Positions 15,979-26,500 are shown, counted from the first letter of the stretch. The stretch is 64,000 bases of DNA from Shewanella algicola (GCF_014648035.1 NZ_BMQI01000022.1:1-64000); one strand, 5' to 3'. Notes: generated by a model from the sequence alone, not told the origin. A program made the numbers and translations.

Positions 15979-17643
15979 TTACTCCCTCACAAACACCTGA
16001 CGGCCGTTTACCCAGGTGGCGATGATTTTGTTTTGCCATATTTGTTGTGGGTTGATAGCAAAGTAATCGTTCTCAACCAAGATAAAGTCAGCTTTTTTGC
16101 CGGATTCTAGCGTACCTATTAACTGCTCTTGGTGGCCGGCATAGGCAGCGTCGATGGTGAAGCTTTTAAACGCTTCAATACGCGACAATTTCTCACCCGC
16201 TAACCAACCGTCTAAAGGCTTGTTAAGATGATCTTGACGGGTGACCGATGCATGCAATCCAAAGAATGGGTTCGGTGATTCGATAGGGAAATCGGAACCA
16301 TTGGCGATGACGGCGTTGGCATTTAACAATTTACGCCATGCATACGCGCCGGCGAGGCGGGCTTTACCTAAACGGTTTTCGGCCATGTTTTTGTCGCTGG
16401 TGGCGTGGGTGGCTTGCACTGACGCGATAACGCCAAGCTGGGCAAAGCGGGGTACGTCAGCAAGGTCGAGTATTTGGGCATGTTCAACGCGGTGGCGTAA
16501 TGCTTTTGAGTCGGTTGCCGCAATGGCAGTTTGGTATTTATTGAGAACCACTTGATTGGCATTGTCGCCAATGGCGTGGGTGTTAACCTGAAATCCGGCT
16601 TTCATCGCCTGTAAAATGAGTTTGCCTAATTGCTCGTCTGAATACAGCATTAAGCCTTTGTGGCCGGGTTGGTCTGAGTACTCTTTAATTAACGCAGCGC
16701 CGCGGCTACCTAATGCGCCGTCGGCAGATATTTTTACACTGTCGACTTTAAACATGTCGTCGCTAGTGTTGATATGACCTTGCTTTAATACCGTATCAAG
16801 CCGTGGGTCTTCAACCGACAGCATGCCATTAACGCGCACGCTCATGACATTGTTTGCAGCTAATTGCTGGTAGGCTTTAATGTTGTTAATGCTGATGCCC
16901 GCATCGTGCACGCTGGTTAAACCGTATGAAGCTAAGCTGTCCATTGCTAGGATTAACGTAGACTCAAGCTGTTGCTGATTAAGATCGGGGATGATGTTAA
17001 ACACTAAGTTCATCGCATTATCGATAAGCACACCAGTAGGATTACCTTGCTCGTCCTTAACTATCTCGCCACCTTCTGGCGAGACGGTGCTGGCTGAAAT
17101 ACCGGCCAATGCTAGTGCCTTACTGTTAACCCAAATCGCATGACCATCAACCCGTCCAAATGACACCGGATTAGCATTAAATGCTTTATCTAGACTTTCT
17201 TTGCTGGGAAATTGTTTGCTAAACCATAATTCTTGGTTCCAACCACGACCCATTAACCAACCGTCGGTTGGGTTTTTCTTAATGAATGCTTGTGCGCGTG
17301 ACACCGCGTCTTGTTCGCTATTGGTATTGGTTAAATCGGCGGTTAATAAGCTTAAGCCGTAACTGAGCACATGACCGTGGGCGTCGATTAATCCTGGCAG
17401 TAAGGTTTTACCTTTACCATCAATGGTGGTGATATCGTTAGCGGTAGGTAACGTTTGCTCTTTGGTGAAGAGTCGGTCGATTTTATCGTCGGTGAACTGA
17501 ATCGCATTAAAGGTCTGTAATTTACCGTTAACTAAGGTGTAGCCGTTAACATCATGCACCAATGTGGTTTGCGCTAGGGTGTTTGCACTCAAGCTGCAAA
17601 TGCCCAATGTTATCAACAGTGCTAAATAACCTTTTTTCATCAT
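15979..17643 (-). CDS. Exported amidohydrolase, YtcJ-like family
   Basis: A metal-dependent hydrolase of the amidohydrolase superfamily (YtcJ/exoenzyme-regulatory AepA group). The 554-residue protein begins with a signal peptide (YLALLITLGICSLSANTLAQ), so it is probably periplasmic, while many relatives are cytoplasmic. The metal site entry LPGLIDAHGHVLSYG lies near residues 80–94; VNTHAIGDNANQ and RVEHAQI supply further histidines, and NGSDFPIESPNPFFG carries the catalytic aspartate. The C-terminal KADFILVENDYF strand closes the composite beta-domain. The natural substrate is not predictable. An AAAGGGATGAA site precedes the start. Confidence 0.88.
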   Translation of the reverse strand: MMKKGYLALLITLGICSLSANTLAQTTLVHDVNGYTLVNGKLQTFNAIQFTDDKIDRLFTKEQTLPTANDITTIDGKGKTLLPGLIDAHGHVLSYGLSLLTADLTNTNSEQDAVSRAQAFIKKNPTDGWLMGRGWNQELWFSKQFPSKESLDKAFNANPVSFGRVDGHAIWVNSKALALAGISASTVSPEGGEIVKDEQGNPTGVLIDNAMNLVFNIIPDLNQQQLESTLILAMDSLASYGLTSVHDAGISINNIKAYQQLAANNVMSVRVNGMLSVEDPRLDTVLKQGHINTSDDMFKVDSVKISADGALGSRGAALIKEYSDQPGHKGLMLYSDEQLGKLILQAMKAGFQVNTHAIGDNANQVVLNKYQTAIAATDSKALRHRVEHAQILDLADVPRFAQLGVIASVQATHATSDKNMAENRLGKARLAGAYAWRKLLNANAVIANGSDFPIESPNPFFGLHASVTRQDHLNKPLDGWLAGEKLSRIEAFKSFTIDAAYAGHQEQLIGTLESGKKADFILVENDYFAINPQQIWQNKIIATWVNGRQVFVRE

Positions 17644-17993
17644 TTCATCCCTTTGTGCGATTAATTTATCAACACTTATTAAATGTTAATTAATGGTTAA
17701 TGGCAAGAGGAGGCGAGTGGCAGGTTTAAAATCAATTTTATTCGTTTTCTTCGCAATTCTATGTTGGTCACAAAGTTTGTTATCAACATATCTGCAACTA
17801 TTGTATGACAGAGAGGTTTGATTTAGATTATCAGATTAAGACTGCTCTATTTATCTCAAGGACAGAGCGGCAGAAAGTCAGGATGACTTATTTTGTCTAA
17901 TTTCCTACCTTTTACCGTCTAATTACTTGAGTAAACGGTCCGGCTAATCGGGCTAGAACACCATGCTATAACAATTCAAATGAGTAAATTACG
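17644..17993. other. Intergenic stretch between divergent genes
   Basis: This region must hold promoters for the divergent amidohydrolase and lipoprotein genes, but I cannot single out one with confidence. TGCTATAAC at 17962–17970 is a possible -10 element for the lipoprotein gene. No coding frame is supported. Confidence 0.35.
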
Positions 17994-18482
17994 ATGAAAA
18001 AAATCTATTTAGCGTTATCACTGATTGCGGTGACATTGTTCTCTGGTTGCGCCTCAGTACCTATGGCTTCTTCGGAGCAAGATAATGCTTTAAAACAATT
18101 CCAAAAACCACAAAATGGCAATGCAGGTTTATACATCTATCGAAATAGCTTTGTTGGACAAGCACTTAAGAAAAATGTGTATGTTGACGGGAAGTTGGTT
18201 GGTGAAACAGCAAATAAGGTTTATTTTTACAAAGAGTTAGCTCCAGGTAGTTACGCTCTAGCTACTGAGTCTGAGTTCAGTGAAAATAACATTGAATTAC
18301 CAGTAGAAGCAGGGCAACTCTATTTTGTTGAGCAGTATATTAAAATGGGTGTTTTTGTTGGCGGTGCAGCGTTGAAAAAAGTAGATAACGAAATCGGTAT
18401 GAAAAACATTAAAGAATGTAAGTTAGCCAAAGAGACGGATTTGGATATTTATTTACCAAAACAGGCCGTCGCTCAACAATAG
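17994..18482 (+). CDS. DUF2846 family lipoprotein
   Basis: A 162-residue probable outer-membrane or periplasmic lipoprotein. The signal sequence ends in a lipobox (TLFSGC, Cys19). The remainder shows AGLYIYRNSFVGQALKKNVYVDGKLVGE and a FYKELAPGSYALATES strand pair, the DUF2846 pattern found in several proteobacterial lipoproteins, with GQLYFVEQYIKMG following. Function is unknown. It is monocistronic with a strong terminator after it. Confidence 0.85.
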   Translation: MKKIYLALSLIAVTLFSGCASVPMASSEQDNALKQFQKPQNGNAGLYIYRNSFVGQALKKNVYVDGKLVGETANKVYFYKELAPGSYALATESEFSENNIELPVEAGQLYFVEQYIKMGVFVGGAALKKVDNEIGMKNIKECKLAKETDLDIYLPKQAVAQQ

Positions 18483-18504
18483 AAAGCGTTAAATTGCCAG
18501 CTCA

Positions 18505-18534
18505 AAAATCGCCCAGCCAATGCTGGGCGATTTT
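18505..18534. terminator. Bidirectional terminator between the lipoprotein and HAD-like genes
   Basis: AAAATCGCCCAGC and GCTGGGCGATTTT form a 13-bp perfect stem with a CAAT loop and T-tracts outward in both directions. Confidence 0.92.
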
Positions 18535-18553
18535 GTTTTCAGAATTTTGTTGT

Positions 18554-19330
18554 CTAATTAAACTTAACCAAAGTTTTAGCTAAATCATTCACATCCAACA
18601 CGTTGTAGTCAGGCTGTGCTGCCAGCGGGAACAAGACTTTACCCTGGCGACGAATAAACGCAGTTTGTAAACCTGCTTTTTCAGCACCTGCGATGTCCCA
18701 GCCGTGGGCTGCAACCATTAAGGCTTCGTTAGCGTTAACGCCTAAATCTTTAATGGCCCATTGGTAAGTGCTTAAATGCGGCTTAAATACACCAACAGAC
18801 TCGATGCTTAAGTTGGCATCAAAATATTGGCTTAAGTTTACATTTTTAAGCTGTAATTGAACGCCTTTTAATGATGAATTTGTTAAGGTGACTAGCTTAT
18901 AACCTTGAGCTTTTAATGCCGCTAAACCCTCAGCAACATCAGGATGCGCGGGTAAAGAGCGTAATGGCGTAACAATAGCGGTTTTAGCCTGTTCGTGAGT
19001 AATTGCAATGCCGTTAATCTCGGCCACCATTTCGAGTGATGCCACTCCAATATTACCAAACGATTGATACTCGCCAGTGGCTGAAACCACTAAAGAATGA
19101 TGCAACATAGTTGAGAACCATAATGGCAATAAATCGTCACGACCATTTAACGCAATGCCGACAGACTTACGCATGTTTTCTAGATCTAACAGGGTTTCAT
19201 TCACATCAAAAATAATCACTTTAGGCTTGGTGAGTTGTGCTGCTGATTCTGTTGAGTCATTAGCAAAAGCGTTACTGCTGTTAAGCAACAAAAATGCACT
19301 AGCAAGTGATAGTAGTGTGCGGATTTTCAT
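18554..19330 (-). CDS. Exported haloacid-dehalogenase type II-like protein
   Basis: A HAD-superfamily protein of the (S)-2-haloacid dehalogenase group, 258 residues. Motif I is IIFDVNETLLDL (nucleophile Asp43), followed by LVTLTNSS, the KPHLSTYQWAIKDLG lysine region and MVAAHGWDIAGAEKAGLQTAFIRR. The second acidic residue of phosphatase HADs is absent, as expected in dehalogenases. Unusually, the first 23 residues form a signal peptide (LLSLASAFLLLNSSNAFA), which points to a periplasmic enzyme. The real substrate may not be a haloacid. Confidence 0.86.
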   Translation of the reverse strand: MKIRTLLSLASAFLLLNSSNAFANDSTESAAQLTKPKVIIFDVNETLLDLENMRKSVGIALNGRDDLLPLWFSTMLHHSLVVSATGEYQSFGNIGVASLEMVAEINGIAITHEQAKTAIVTPLRSLPAHPDVAEGLAALKAQGYKLVTLTNSSLKGVQLQLKNVNLSQYFDANLSIESVGVFKPHLSTYQWAIKDLGVNANEALMVAAHGWDIAGAEKAGLQTAFIRRQGKVLFPLAAQPDYNVLDVNDLAKTLVKFN

Positions 19331-19534
19331 AATACCTCTGTCAATATAGGTTAGGTTAAGGGTAAATGATTTGAGCGATCGTTCATAATGTGGCTAGCCT
19401 AAATGAAATAGAGCTTAAAATCACCCTTTAATTGATATTGGCTGTTGAATGAAATAGTAATCGTGCGTTTGAAATGAACTTTAAATACGCTAAAACCGGC
19501 GGCAGTCATAGCATACCAACGCCGGGAATATAGC

Positions 19535-20767
19535 TTAGCGAGGCAGGGCAACCACCTGGCCATTTTTGACCACATTTTGACAAGGATTAACCCCATAGGC
19601 ATAGGCCAGTTGTGCTGGAGTACTGATATCCCATAAGCAAAAATCTGCCTGTTTACCTATGGTAATACTGCCAACGCGATGCTCGAGCCCCAATGCCTTG
19701 GCGGCATTAAGGGTTACGCCTTGCAAGGCTTCTTCTGGGGTTAGCCTAAACAAGGTACAGGCCATGTTAAGCATTAATAAAGTTGAACAAATCGGTGATG
19801 AACCGGGGTTAAAGTCGCTGGCTATCACCATCGGCACCTTGTATTGACGCAGTAAATCGATGGGCGGTAATTGGGTTTCGCGTAAAAAGTAAAAAGCCCC
19901 GGGTAATAAGGTCGCGCAGGTACCACTTTCGCTTATCGCTTTAACTCCCGCCTCGTCTAAAAACTCAATATGGTCAACCGACTTAGCACCCAAACTTGCG
20001 GCTAAGGCGCTACCTCCCATATTAGATAACTGCTCAGCGTGTAGTTTTATCTGCAACCCGGCTTGTTTAGCCGCAGTTAATACTCGCTCGGTTTGCTCAA
20101 GATTAAAGGCGATATTTTCGCAAAATACATCAACAGCATCCGCTAAACCTTCTGCAATAACTGCGGGCAGCATGTCATTAATCACCAAATCGACATAGCC
20201 GTCTACATCGTTCTGGTATTCTGGCGGAATGGCATGGGCGCCTAAAAATGTGGTGCTAACATCGATATGATGATGCTCGCCAAGCTCACGGGCGACTCGC
20301 AATAGTTTGAATTCGGTTGTGGTGTTTAAACCGTAACCCGATTTAATCTCAACGGTGGTAACACCTTCTCTGGCGAGGGTATTTAAGCGTTGGCGGCCAA
20401 GTTCAAATAACTCTGCTTCGTCGGCATCACGGCAGGCATTAACCGTTGAAATAATACCGCCACCTGTGCGGGAAATATCTTGATAACTGGCGCCTTGGAG
20501 CAGTTGTTCAAACTCGTTGGCGCGATTGCCAGCAAACACCAAGTGAGTGTGCGCGTCGATAAGTCCTGGGGTTATCCACCCCCCTTTACCTCTGTAAACC
20601 GGCGTTGCCAAAACATCAAACTCGGGCAGTTCACTGCGTGGGCCGACCCAAGCTATTTTACCGTCTTTTACGGCAATCGCAGCTTGAGGTATCGCCCCGT
20701 AAGCACCAGTAACACTGGGGTCCATGGTGGCGATATTGATATCTATCCATACTTGATCCCACACCAT
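19535..20767 (-). CDS. hutI: Imidazolonepropionase HutI
   Basis: HutI opens 4-imidazolone-5-propanoate to N-formimino-L-glutamate, the third step of histidine degradation. The 410-residue protein has the metal motif [20 protein letters not shown] near residue 70, [17 protein letters not shown] near 140, [11 protein letters not shown] near 245 and [10 protein letters not shown] near 320, all standard for HutI. It is divergent from hutC across a HutC-type operator. Imidazolonepropionase is the last pathway enzyme encoded here; neither hutG nor hutF is adjacent. Confidence 0.97.
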   Translation of the reverse strand: MVWDQVWIDINIATMDPSVTGAYGAIPQAAIAVKDGKIAWVGPRSELPEFDVLATPVYRGKGGWITPGLIDAHTHLVFAGNRANEFEQLLQGASYQDISRTGGGIISTVNACRDADEAELFELGRQRLNTLAREGVTTVEIKSGYGLNTTTEFKLLRVARELGEHHHIDVSTTFLGAHAIPPEYQNDVDGYVDLVINDMLPAVIAEGLADAVDVFCENIAFNLEQTERVLTAAKQAGLQIKLHAEQLSNMGGSALAASLGAKSVDHIEFLDEAGVKAISESGTCATLLPGAFYFLRETQLPPIDLLRQYKVPMVIASDFNPGSSPICSTLLMLNMACTLFRLTPEEALQGVTLNAAKALGLEHRVGSITIGKQADFCLWDISTPAQLAYAYGVNPCQNVVKNGQVVALPR

Positions 20768-20811
20768 GTTATTCCTCTTTTTAATCGCAAAAATTTTGTC
20801 TTCTATCTATT

Positions 20812-20832
20812 GTTAAACAATACTTGTTTAAC
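20812..20832. promoter_or_regulatory. Second palindrome in the hutI–hutC control region
   Basis: GTTAAACAA-TAC-TTGTTTAAC is a perfect 9-3-9 inverted repeat, directly adjoining the HutC operator. It is not the HutC core sequence. It may bind another regulator or reflect the promoter of hutI. Confidence 0.4.
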
Positions 20833-20847
20833 CTTGTATATACAAGG
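20832..20847. promoter_or_regulatory. HutC operator
   Basis: CCTTGTATATACAAGG is a perfect 16-bp palindrome holding the TTGTATATACAA core known for HutC repressors of enterics and pseudomonads. It lies in the divergent gap, 65 bases upstream of hutI and 60 upstream of hutC, so it can control both. Release by urocanate is expected from the family. Confidence 0.88.
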
Positions 20848-20906
20848 TAGGCTAAAACCAGAGATAAATAAATTATGGCAATTTTGTCAGTATTGGAAGT
20901 GAAGAT

Positions 20907-21611
20907 ATGGCTCAAGCAAAGTTTGCTCAAATTAAACAATTTATTTTGTCACGGATTGAAACCCGTGAATGGCAAGAAAACGATCGCGTGCCGTCTGAAA
21001 ACCAATTAACGGACTTGTTTGCGTGTAGCCGCATGACCGCAAGGCGGGCGTTAACTGAACTGGTGGACTCAGGCGTGTTAGAGCGTACTCAAGGCGTGGG
21101 CACTTTTGTGGCGGGGTTAAAATCACAATCGTCACTGTTGGCCATTCGTAATATTGCCGACGAAATTAAAGACCGCGGTCATGGCTATAGTGTTAAGCCG
21201 CTTGAGTTAAAGCTGATTGATGCCAGTGTCGCCGAGGCTAATGCATTGGGACTTGAGGTTGGCAGCCCGGTATTTTATTCGGTATTGGTGCATTGCGAAC
21301 AAGGTTTTCCTCTGCAAGTGGAGGAGCGCTTTGTTAACCCCAAACTAGTGCCAAAGTACCTAGAGCAAGACTTTACAATACAGACGCCTCACGAATATCT
21401 CTCTGCCGTAGCGCCGTTAACTGAAGCGCGCCATACCGTTGAAGCCATTATGGCCCATGAGCAGTTACAACAAAGGTTGGCGATAGAGGCCACTGAACCC
21501 TGTTTACAAATTTTACGCCGCACCTGGTCACGCCAAGGTGTAGTGAGTTTTGCACGGCTAGTGCATCCCGGTAGCAAGTTTAAATTAACCTCTGCGTTGG
21601 TGAATAAATAA
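20907..21611 (+). CDS. hutC: Histidine utilisation repressor HutC
   Basis: A GntR-family (HutC subfamily) repressor of 234 residues. The winged helix runs over about residues 5–70 (DRVPSENQLTDLFACSRMTARRALTEL), and the UTRA ligand domain follows, with FLYS-like VFYSVLVHCEQGFPLQVEERFVNP and the closing RRTWSRQGVVSFARLVHPGS. Urocanate is the expected inducer. Its position between hutI and hutU, and a canonical palindrome upstream, support the name. Autoregulation is likely. Confidence 0.95.
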   Translation: MAQAKFAQIKQFILSRIETREWQENDRVPSENQLTDLFACSRMTARRALTELVDSGVLERTQGVGTFVAGLKSQSSLLAIRNIADEIKDRGHGYSVKPLELKLIDASVAEANALGLEVGSPVFYSVLVHCEQGFPLQVEERFVNPKLVPKYLEQDFTIQTPHEYLSAVAPLTEARHTVEAIMAHEQLQQRLAIEATEPCLQILRRTWSRQGVVSFARLVHPGSKFKLTSALVNK

Positions 21612-21739
21612 TGCCAATCAATGAATTTATCGCACCCAGTTAATAGCCATAAGATTAATACCTAAAACCTAAGACCTAAAATTTATCACAACAAGACTAA
21701 TAAAAAACCAAACCGAATTAATCGGTTGAAGAGGACATT

Positions 21740-23410
21740 ATGGATAAACGACACGACCCAAGCCGTCGCATTATTGCGCCACACGGTACTCAATTACAGT
21801 GTAAAAGTTGGCTAGCTGAAGCGGCAATGCGGATGTTAATGAACAACCTTCACCCTGATGTGGCTGAACGCCCAGAAGATTTAGTGGTATACGGCGGTAT
21901 TGGCCGCGCCGCGCGAGACTGGCAAAGTTACGACAAAATTATTGAGGTATTGAAGCGCCTTGAAGACGATGAAACCTTATTGGTGCAGTCGGGTAAACCT
22001 GTTGGGGTGTTTACTACACATGCCAATGCACCTCGAGTGATTATTGCTAACTCAAACCTGGTGCCACATTGGGCTAACTGGGAGCACTTTAACGAGCTCG
22101 ATAAAAAAGGCCTGGCGATGTACGGCCAAATGACCGCCGGTTCGTGGATTTATATTGGTTCGCAAGGCATTGTGCAAGGTACTTACGAAACCTTTGTTGC
22201 CATGGCAAAACAACACTTTAATGGCTCGTCAGCAGGTAAGTGGATTTTAACCGGCGGCTTAGGCGGCATGGGCGGCGCACAGCCGTTAGCAGGCACAATG
22301 GCGGGTTATTCGGTGCTCACCTGTGAAGTGGATGAAACCCGTATCGATTTTCGCATGCGCACAGGTTACGTCGACCAAAAAGCCACTTCATTAGACCAAG
22401 CCTTAGCGATGATTTACCAAGCAAACCAAAGCGCCAAGCCTGTTTCAGTTGGCTTATTAGCCAATGCTGCCGATGTGTTTACCGAGTTAGTGACCCGCGG
22501 TGTTACCCCTGATGTGGTGACTGACCAAACCTCGGCGCACGACCCGTTAAATGGTTATTTACCGCAAGGCTGGAGTTTAGAATACGCAGCTCAAATGCGT
22601 AAAGCTGACGAAGCCGCTGTGGTTAAAGCCGCTAAACAGTCGATGGCAGTACAAGTTCGTGCCATGTTGGCATTGCAAGCTGCAGGCGCGGCAACGACCG
22701 ATTACGGCAATAATATTCGTCAAATGGCTTTTGATGAAGGTGTAACAAATGCCTTTGATTTCCCAGGATTTGTGCCTGCGTATGTGCGGCCGTTATTTTG
22801 TGAAGGTATTGGACCATTTCGTTGGGTTGCGCTGTCTGGCGATCCTGAGGATATCTACAAAACCGACGCTAAAGTTAAAGAGCTTATTCCTGATAATCCC
22901 CATTTACACAATTGGCTCGATATGGCCCGTGAGCGCATTGCGTTTCAAGGTTTGCCTGCACGTATTTGCTGGGTCGGTTTAAAAGATCGTGCCCGTTTAG
23001 CGTTAGCGTTTAATGACATGGTCAAAAACGGCGAGTTGTCGGCCCCAGTGGTCATTGGTCGAGATCATTTAGATTCAGGCTCGGTTGCCAGCCCTAATCG
23101 TGAAACCGAAGCCATGCTTGATGGCTCTGATGCGGTGTCAGATTGGCCATTGATGAATGCGTTATTAAATACCGCCAGTGGCGCCACCTGGGTGTCGTTG
23201 CATCATGGTGGCGGTGTTGGTATGGGCTTTAGTCAGCATTCTGGGGTGGTGATTGTGGCCGATGGTACCGATGAGGCGGCTGTTAGGCTAGGGCGCGTAT
23301 TGTGGAATGACCCTGCAACTGGCGTAATGCGTCATGCCGATGCGGGTTACGACCTTGCAAAAAAATGTGCCAAAGAGCAAGGCTTAGACCTGCCAATGTT
23401 AGGAGCGTAA
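21740..23410 (+). CDS. hutU: Urocanate hydratase HutU
   Basis: HutU hydrates urocanate to 4-imidazolone-5-propanoate using tightly bound NAD+. The protein is 556 residues, the normal length. It shows the [21 protein letters not shown]-binding region near residue 175 and the conserved [16 protein letters not shown] near residue 262, plus [15 protein letters not shown] near residue 490. An AAGAGGA site precedes the ATG. HutH follows after three bases, so the two are cotranscribed. Confidence 0.98.
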   Translation: MDKRHDPSRRIIAPHGTQLQCKSWLAEAAMRMLMNNLHPDVAERPEDLVVYGGIGRAARDWQSYDKIIEVLKRLEDDETLLVQSGKPVGVFTTHANAPRVIIANSNLVPHWANWEHFNELDKKGLAMYGQMTAGSWIYIGSQGIVQGTYETFVAMAKQHFNGSSAGKWILTGGLGGMGGAQPLAGTMAGYSVLTCEVDETRIDFRMRTGYVDQKATSLDQALAMIYQANQSAKPVSVGLLANAADVFTELVTRGVTPDVVTDQTSAHDPLNGYLPQGWSLEYAAQMRKADEAAVVKAAKQSMAVQVRAMLALQAAGAATTDYGNNIRQMAFDEGVTNAFDFPGFVPAYVRPLFCEGIGPFRWVALSGDPEDIYKTDAKVKELIPDNPHLHNWLDMARERIAFQGLPARICWVGLKDRARLALAFNDMVKNGELSAPVVIGRDHLDSGSVASPNRETEAMLDGSDAVSDWPLMNALLNTASGATWVSLHHGGGVGMGFSQHSGVVIVADGTDEAAVRLGRVLWNDPATGVMRHADAGYDLAKKCAKEQGLDLPMLGA

Positions 23411-23413
23411 CCC

Positions 23414-24952
23414 ATGTCGACTTACTCATTTGAATTGCTGCCAGGTACCTTAACACTGGCACAAACCCGCGCCATTAGCCGCAATAGCGTCAAGATAACG
23501 CTTGCCAAAGATGCGATTAAAGACATTAATCAAAGTGCTGAAATTGTCCAGCAAGTGCTGCGTGAAGGTCGTACTGTATATGGTATTAACACTGGGTTTG
23601 GCTTGTTGGCCAACACCAAAATAGCGCCGCAAGATTTACAAGTTTTGCAGCGTTCAATTGTGTTGTCTCATGCCGCAGGTATTGGTCAATATATGCAAGA
23701 TGCCACGGTGCGTTTAATGATGGTGTTAAAAATTAACTCATTAAGCCGTGGGTTTTCTGGTATTCGTTTAGAGGTGATTGAATTTTTAATTCAGTTAGTG
23801 AATGCTGGTGTGTATCCGTGCGTACCCGAAAAAGGCTCTGTAGGTGCATCGGGCGACTTAGCACCATTAGCACACATGTGTTTGCCATTATTAGGCGAAG
23901 GCGAAATGAGCTATAAGGGGCAAATTATATCGGCAAGCGAAGGGCTAGAAATTGCTGGATTAGTACCGATTGAGCTGGCCGCTAAAGAAGGTTTGGCATT
24001 ATTAAATGGCACCCAAGCATCGACCGCATTAGCGTTAGAAGGCTTATTTAATGCAGAAGATTTGTTTGCCGCCAGCTCAGTGATTGGTGCCATGAGTGTT
24101 GAAGCGGCAATGGGCAGTCGAAGCCCATTTGATGCACGTATTCATGCGGCGCGTGGTCAAAAAGGTCAAATTGATTCGGCGGCGATATTTCGTCATTTGT
24201 TAACAAGTGAATCAGAGATCAGCCAAAGTCACAGTAATTGTGAAAAAGTACAAGATCCATACTCACTGCGTTGTCAGCCACAGGTATTGGGCGCGTGTTT
24301 AACTCAAATTCGTCAAGCGGCAGAAGTACTAGGTGCAGAAGCCAATGGCGTCACTGACAATCCGTTAGTGTTTCAAGATACTGGCGACATTATTTCGGGC
24401 GGTAACTTTCACGCAGAACCAGTGGCAATGGCAGCGGATAACCTGGCGATTGCCATTGCCGAAATGGGCGCGATTGCTGAGCGTCGTATGGCGCTGCTGA
24501 TTGACTCTAGCTTGTCAAAATTACCGCCATTTTTAGTCAATAATGGTGGGGTGAATTCAGGCTTTATGATTGCCCAGGTCACGGCGGCGGCACTGGCGTC
24601 TGAAAACAAAACTTATGCCCATCCGGCCTCGGTAGACAGTTTGCCTACGTCGGCTAACCAAGAAGACCATGTGTCGATGGCAACCTTTGCCGCGCGACGC
24701 TTGCGAGACATGAGCGAAAACACCCGTGGCGTGTTAGCGATTGAACTTCTCGCTGCGGCGCAAGGGTTGGATTTTAGAAGCCCATTACAGCCCAGTGCCG
24801 CCATTGCTAAGGCAAAAGCCGAGCTAAGGGCAATCGTGTCGTTTTATGATCAAGACCGCTACTTTGCCCCAGACATCGAAAATGCGGTCGATTTGCTGGC
24901 TAATGCCAGTTTTAATCGACTATTACCGCAAGGATTAATGCCAAGCTTTTAA
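23414..24952 (+). CDS. hutH: Histidine ammonia-lyase HutH
   Basis: HutH deaminates L-histidine to urocanate, the first step of the pathway. The 512-residue protein has the Ala-Ser-Gly triad that forms the MIO cofactor in [14 protein letters not shown] near residue 143, the YGINTGFG motif near 55, [14 protein letters not shown] near 280 and SGGNFHAEP near 330. It follows hutU after three bases. The stop codon lies in the first unit of a 13-bp tandem repeat, so the extreme C-terminus may vary between strains. Confidence 0.98.
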   Translation: MSTYSFELLPGTLTLAQTRAISRNSVKITLAKDAIKDINQSAEIVQQVLREGRTVYGINTGFGLLANTKIAPQDLQVLQRSIVLSHAAGIGQYMQDATVRLMMVLKINSLSRGFSGIRLEVIEFLIQLVNAGVYPCVPEKGSVGASGDLAPLAHMCLPLLGEGEMSYKGQIISASEGLEIAGLVPIELAAKEGLALLNGTQASTALALEGLFNAEDLFAASSVIGAMSVEAAMGSRSPFDARIHAARGQKGQIDSAAIFRHLLTSESEISQSHSNCEKVQDPYSLRCQPQVLGACLTQIRQAAEVLGAEANGVTDNPLVFQDTGDIISGGNFHAEPVAMAADNLAIAIAEMGAIAERRMALLIDSSLSKLPPFLVNNGGVNSGFMIAQVTAAALASENKTYAHPASVDSLPTSANQEDHVSMATFAARRLRDMSENTRGVLAIELLAAAQGLDFRSPLQPSAAIAKAKAELRAIVSFYDQDRYFAPDIENAVDLLANASFNRLLPQGLMPSF

Positions 24953-24995
24953 ATTAAACTTTTAAATCAAACTTTTAAATCAAGATTTTAGACCA
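24944..24995 (+). repeat. 13-bp tandem repeat across the hutH stop codon
   Basis: Four consecutive 13-base units begin AGCTTTTAAATTA, AACTTTTAAATCA, AACTTTTAAATCA and AGATTTTAGACCA; two are identical. The first includes the hutH stop codon. Slippage would alter only the 3' untranslated region. Confidence 0.7.
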
Positions 24996-25028
24996 AGCTG
25001 TTTGCTCAAGCTTTTAGGGTTAAGTAAT

Positions 25029-25051
25029 AAAAGGACCGCGAGGTCCTTTTT
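25029..25051 (+). terminator. Terminator of the hutUH transcript
   Basis: AAAAGGACC and GGTCCTTTT form a nine-pair stem with a GCGA loop, followed by TTG. Confidence 0.88.
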
Positions 25052-25231
25052 GTTTGCTAAACTCCCCTTGATTATCGTCAGTGGTATGCTGAGTTAACTT
25101 TATTGAATGAATGTACTGAATTGAATGCTCAATTAAGTGCATAATGCTTGCAGTAAAACCTTCGGTTTTGTTTGCCTTCAGGGTGTTAAACGTTCCTTTG
25201 TGTAAAGGACTATGTGGCTAAGGATTTGTGA

Positions 25232-26500
25232 GTGAATACAGAATTTAGGGTAGAGGTTGCCTCTTGGTTAACCCAGCTAGGCATTGACAGTCAGCCAACG
25301 GATGGTGTGGCGACATCGGTATTAATTTTTGCCTGTTTGCTTATTGCAGGCATAGGTTATTACATTACTCATCGATTTGTGGTGCATGGACTTAATGCGG
25401 TTATTCGCCGTTCATCAGTCACCTGGGATGATATTTTTATGCGCTTTAATGTACTAGAACGCCTAGCGTTGTTAGTACCTGTTGTGCTGCTAGATGTGTT
25501 TATTCCAATTGTGCTGACATCACATGAGTTTGCCAGTGTCATTATTGACCGTTTACTCAGCTCATTGCTGGTGGTCTTTATAATACGGGCGATTTATAGC
25601 GCATTGAATGCCGGCGATGAAATTGCCGATGTTAATCATGTTAACCGTAGATTACCGGTTAAAAGCTTTGTTCAGCTAACCAAGTTATTCCTATTTTTTA
25701 TAGGTTTAGTGGTCGTGTTTTCGATACTAGCCGACCAGTCGCCTATTTACTTTTTTAGCGGTTTAGGTGTCGCTACTGGTTTTATGATGTTGGTGTTTCG
25801 CGACACTATTTTGGGCTTTGTTGCCGGTATTCAGCTTGCGGCTAACCGCATGGTGAGCAAAGGCGACTGGATCCAAATGGATAAGTACGCCGCAGACGGT
25901 GCGGTAGAAGATGTAACATTAACGACCGTAAAAGTGCGCAATTGGGACAATACCATCACCATGATCCCTGCGTATGCTTTGGTGTCGGATGCTTTTAAAA
26001 ACTGGCGGGGCATGTCTGAGTCAGGCGGGCGTCGTATTAAACGTTCAGTGAATATTGACGTTAACAGCATTAAATTTTTAACCGACGAAGAGCGTATTCG
26101 TTTAGGTAAAGTGAATTACCTAAAAGAGTATTTACCACAAATATTCAGTGAAATTAGTGCGGCCAATGCCAATATTAGCGATATTGATATGAAAGTTAAC
26201 GGGCGCCATTTAACTAATATCGGTACTTTTAGGGCGTACTTACAAGAGTATTTGCGTCGTCATGACAAAATTCATAAAGACATGACCTTAATGGTGAGGC
26301 AACTCGCGCCAACCACCGAGGGTTTACCTATAGAGCTGTATATTTTTACTAATGATATCCGCTGGACGTATTACGAAGGGATTCAAGCTGATATTTTTGA
26401 CCATGTTTTTGCAGTGTTGCCTGAGTTTGGTTTACGGGCATTTCAAACCCCAACCGGTAATGACATTCGCAGCATTAAACAATACTGCGAACAGCAATAG
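25232..26500 (+). CDS. MscS-family mechanosensitive channel (YbdG-like)
   Basis: An inner-membrane small-conductance channel of 422 residues. Five hydrophobic helices lie before residue 200. The pore-helix and beta-domain region reads GVATGFMMLVFRDTILGFVAGIQLAANRMVSKGDWIQM, followed by GAVEDVTLTTVKVRNWDNTITMIP, the hallmark of MscS proteins. The length and C-terminal RRHDKIHKDMTLMVRQLAPTTEGLPIELY match the YbdG/MscM group rather than MscS. Start GTG 25232 is supported by AAGGA seven bases upstream. Confidence 0.93.
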   Translation: MNTEFRVEVASWLTQLGIDSQPTDGVATSVLIFACLLIAGIGYYITHRFVVHGLNAVIRRSSVTWDDIFMRFNVLERLALLVPVVLLDVFIPIVLTSHEFASVIIDRLLSSLLVVFIIRAIYSALNAGDEIADVNHVNRRLPVKSFVQLTKLFLFFIGLVVVFSILADQSPIYFFSGLGVATGFMMLVFRDTILGFVAGIQLAANRMVSKGDWIQMDKYAADGAVEDVTLTTVKVRNWDNTITMIPAYALVSDAFKNWRGMSESGGRRIKRSVNIDVNSIKFLTDEERIRLGKVNYLKEYLPQIFSEISAANANISDIDMKVNGRHLTNIGTFRAYLQEYLRRHDKIHKDMTLMVRQLAPTTEGLPIELYIFTNDIRWTYYEGIQADIFDHVFAVLPEFGLRAFQTPTGNDIRSIKQYCEQQ

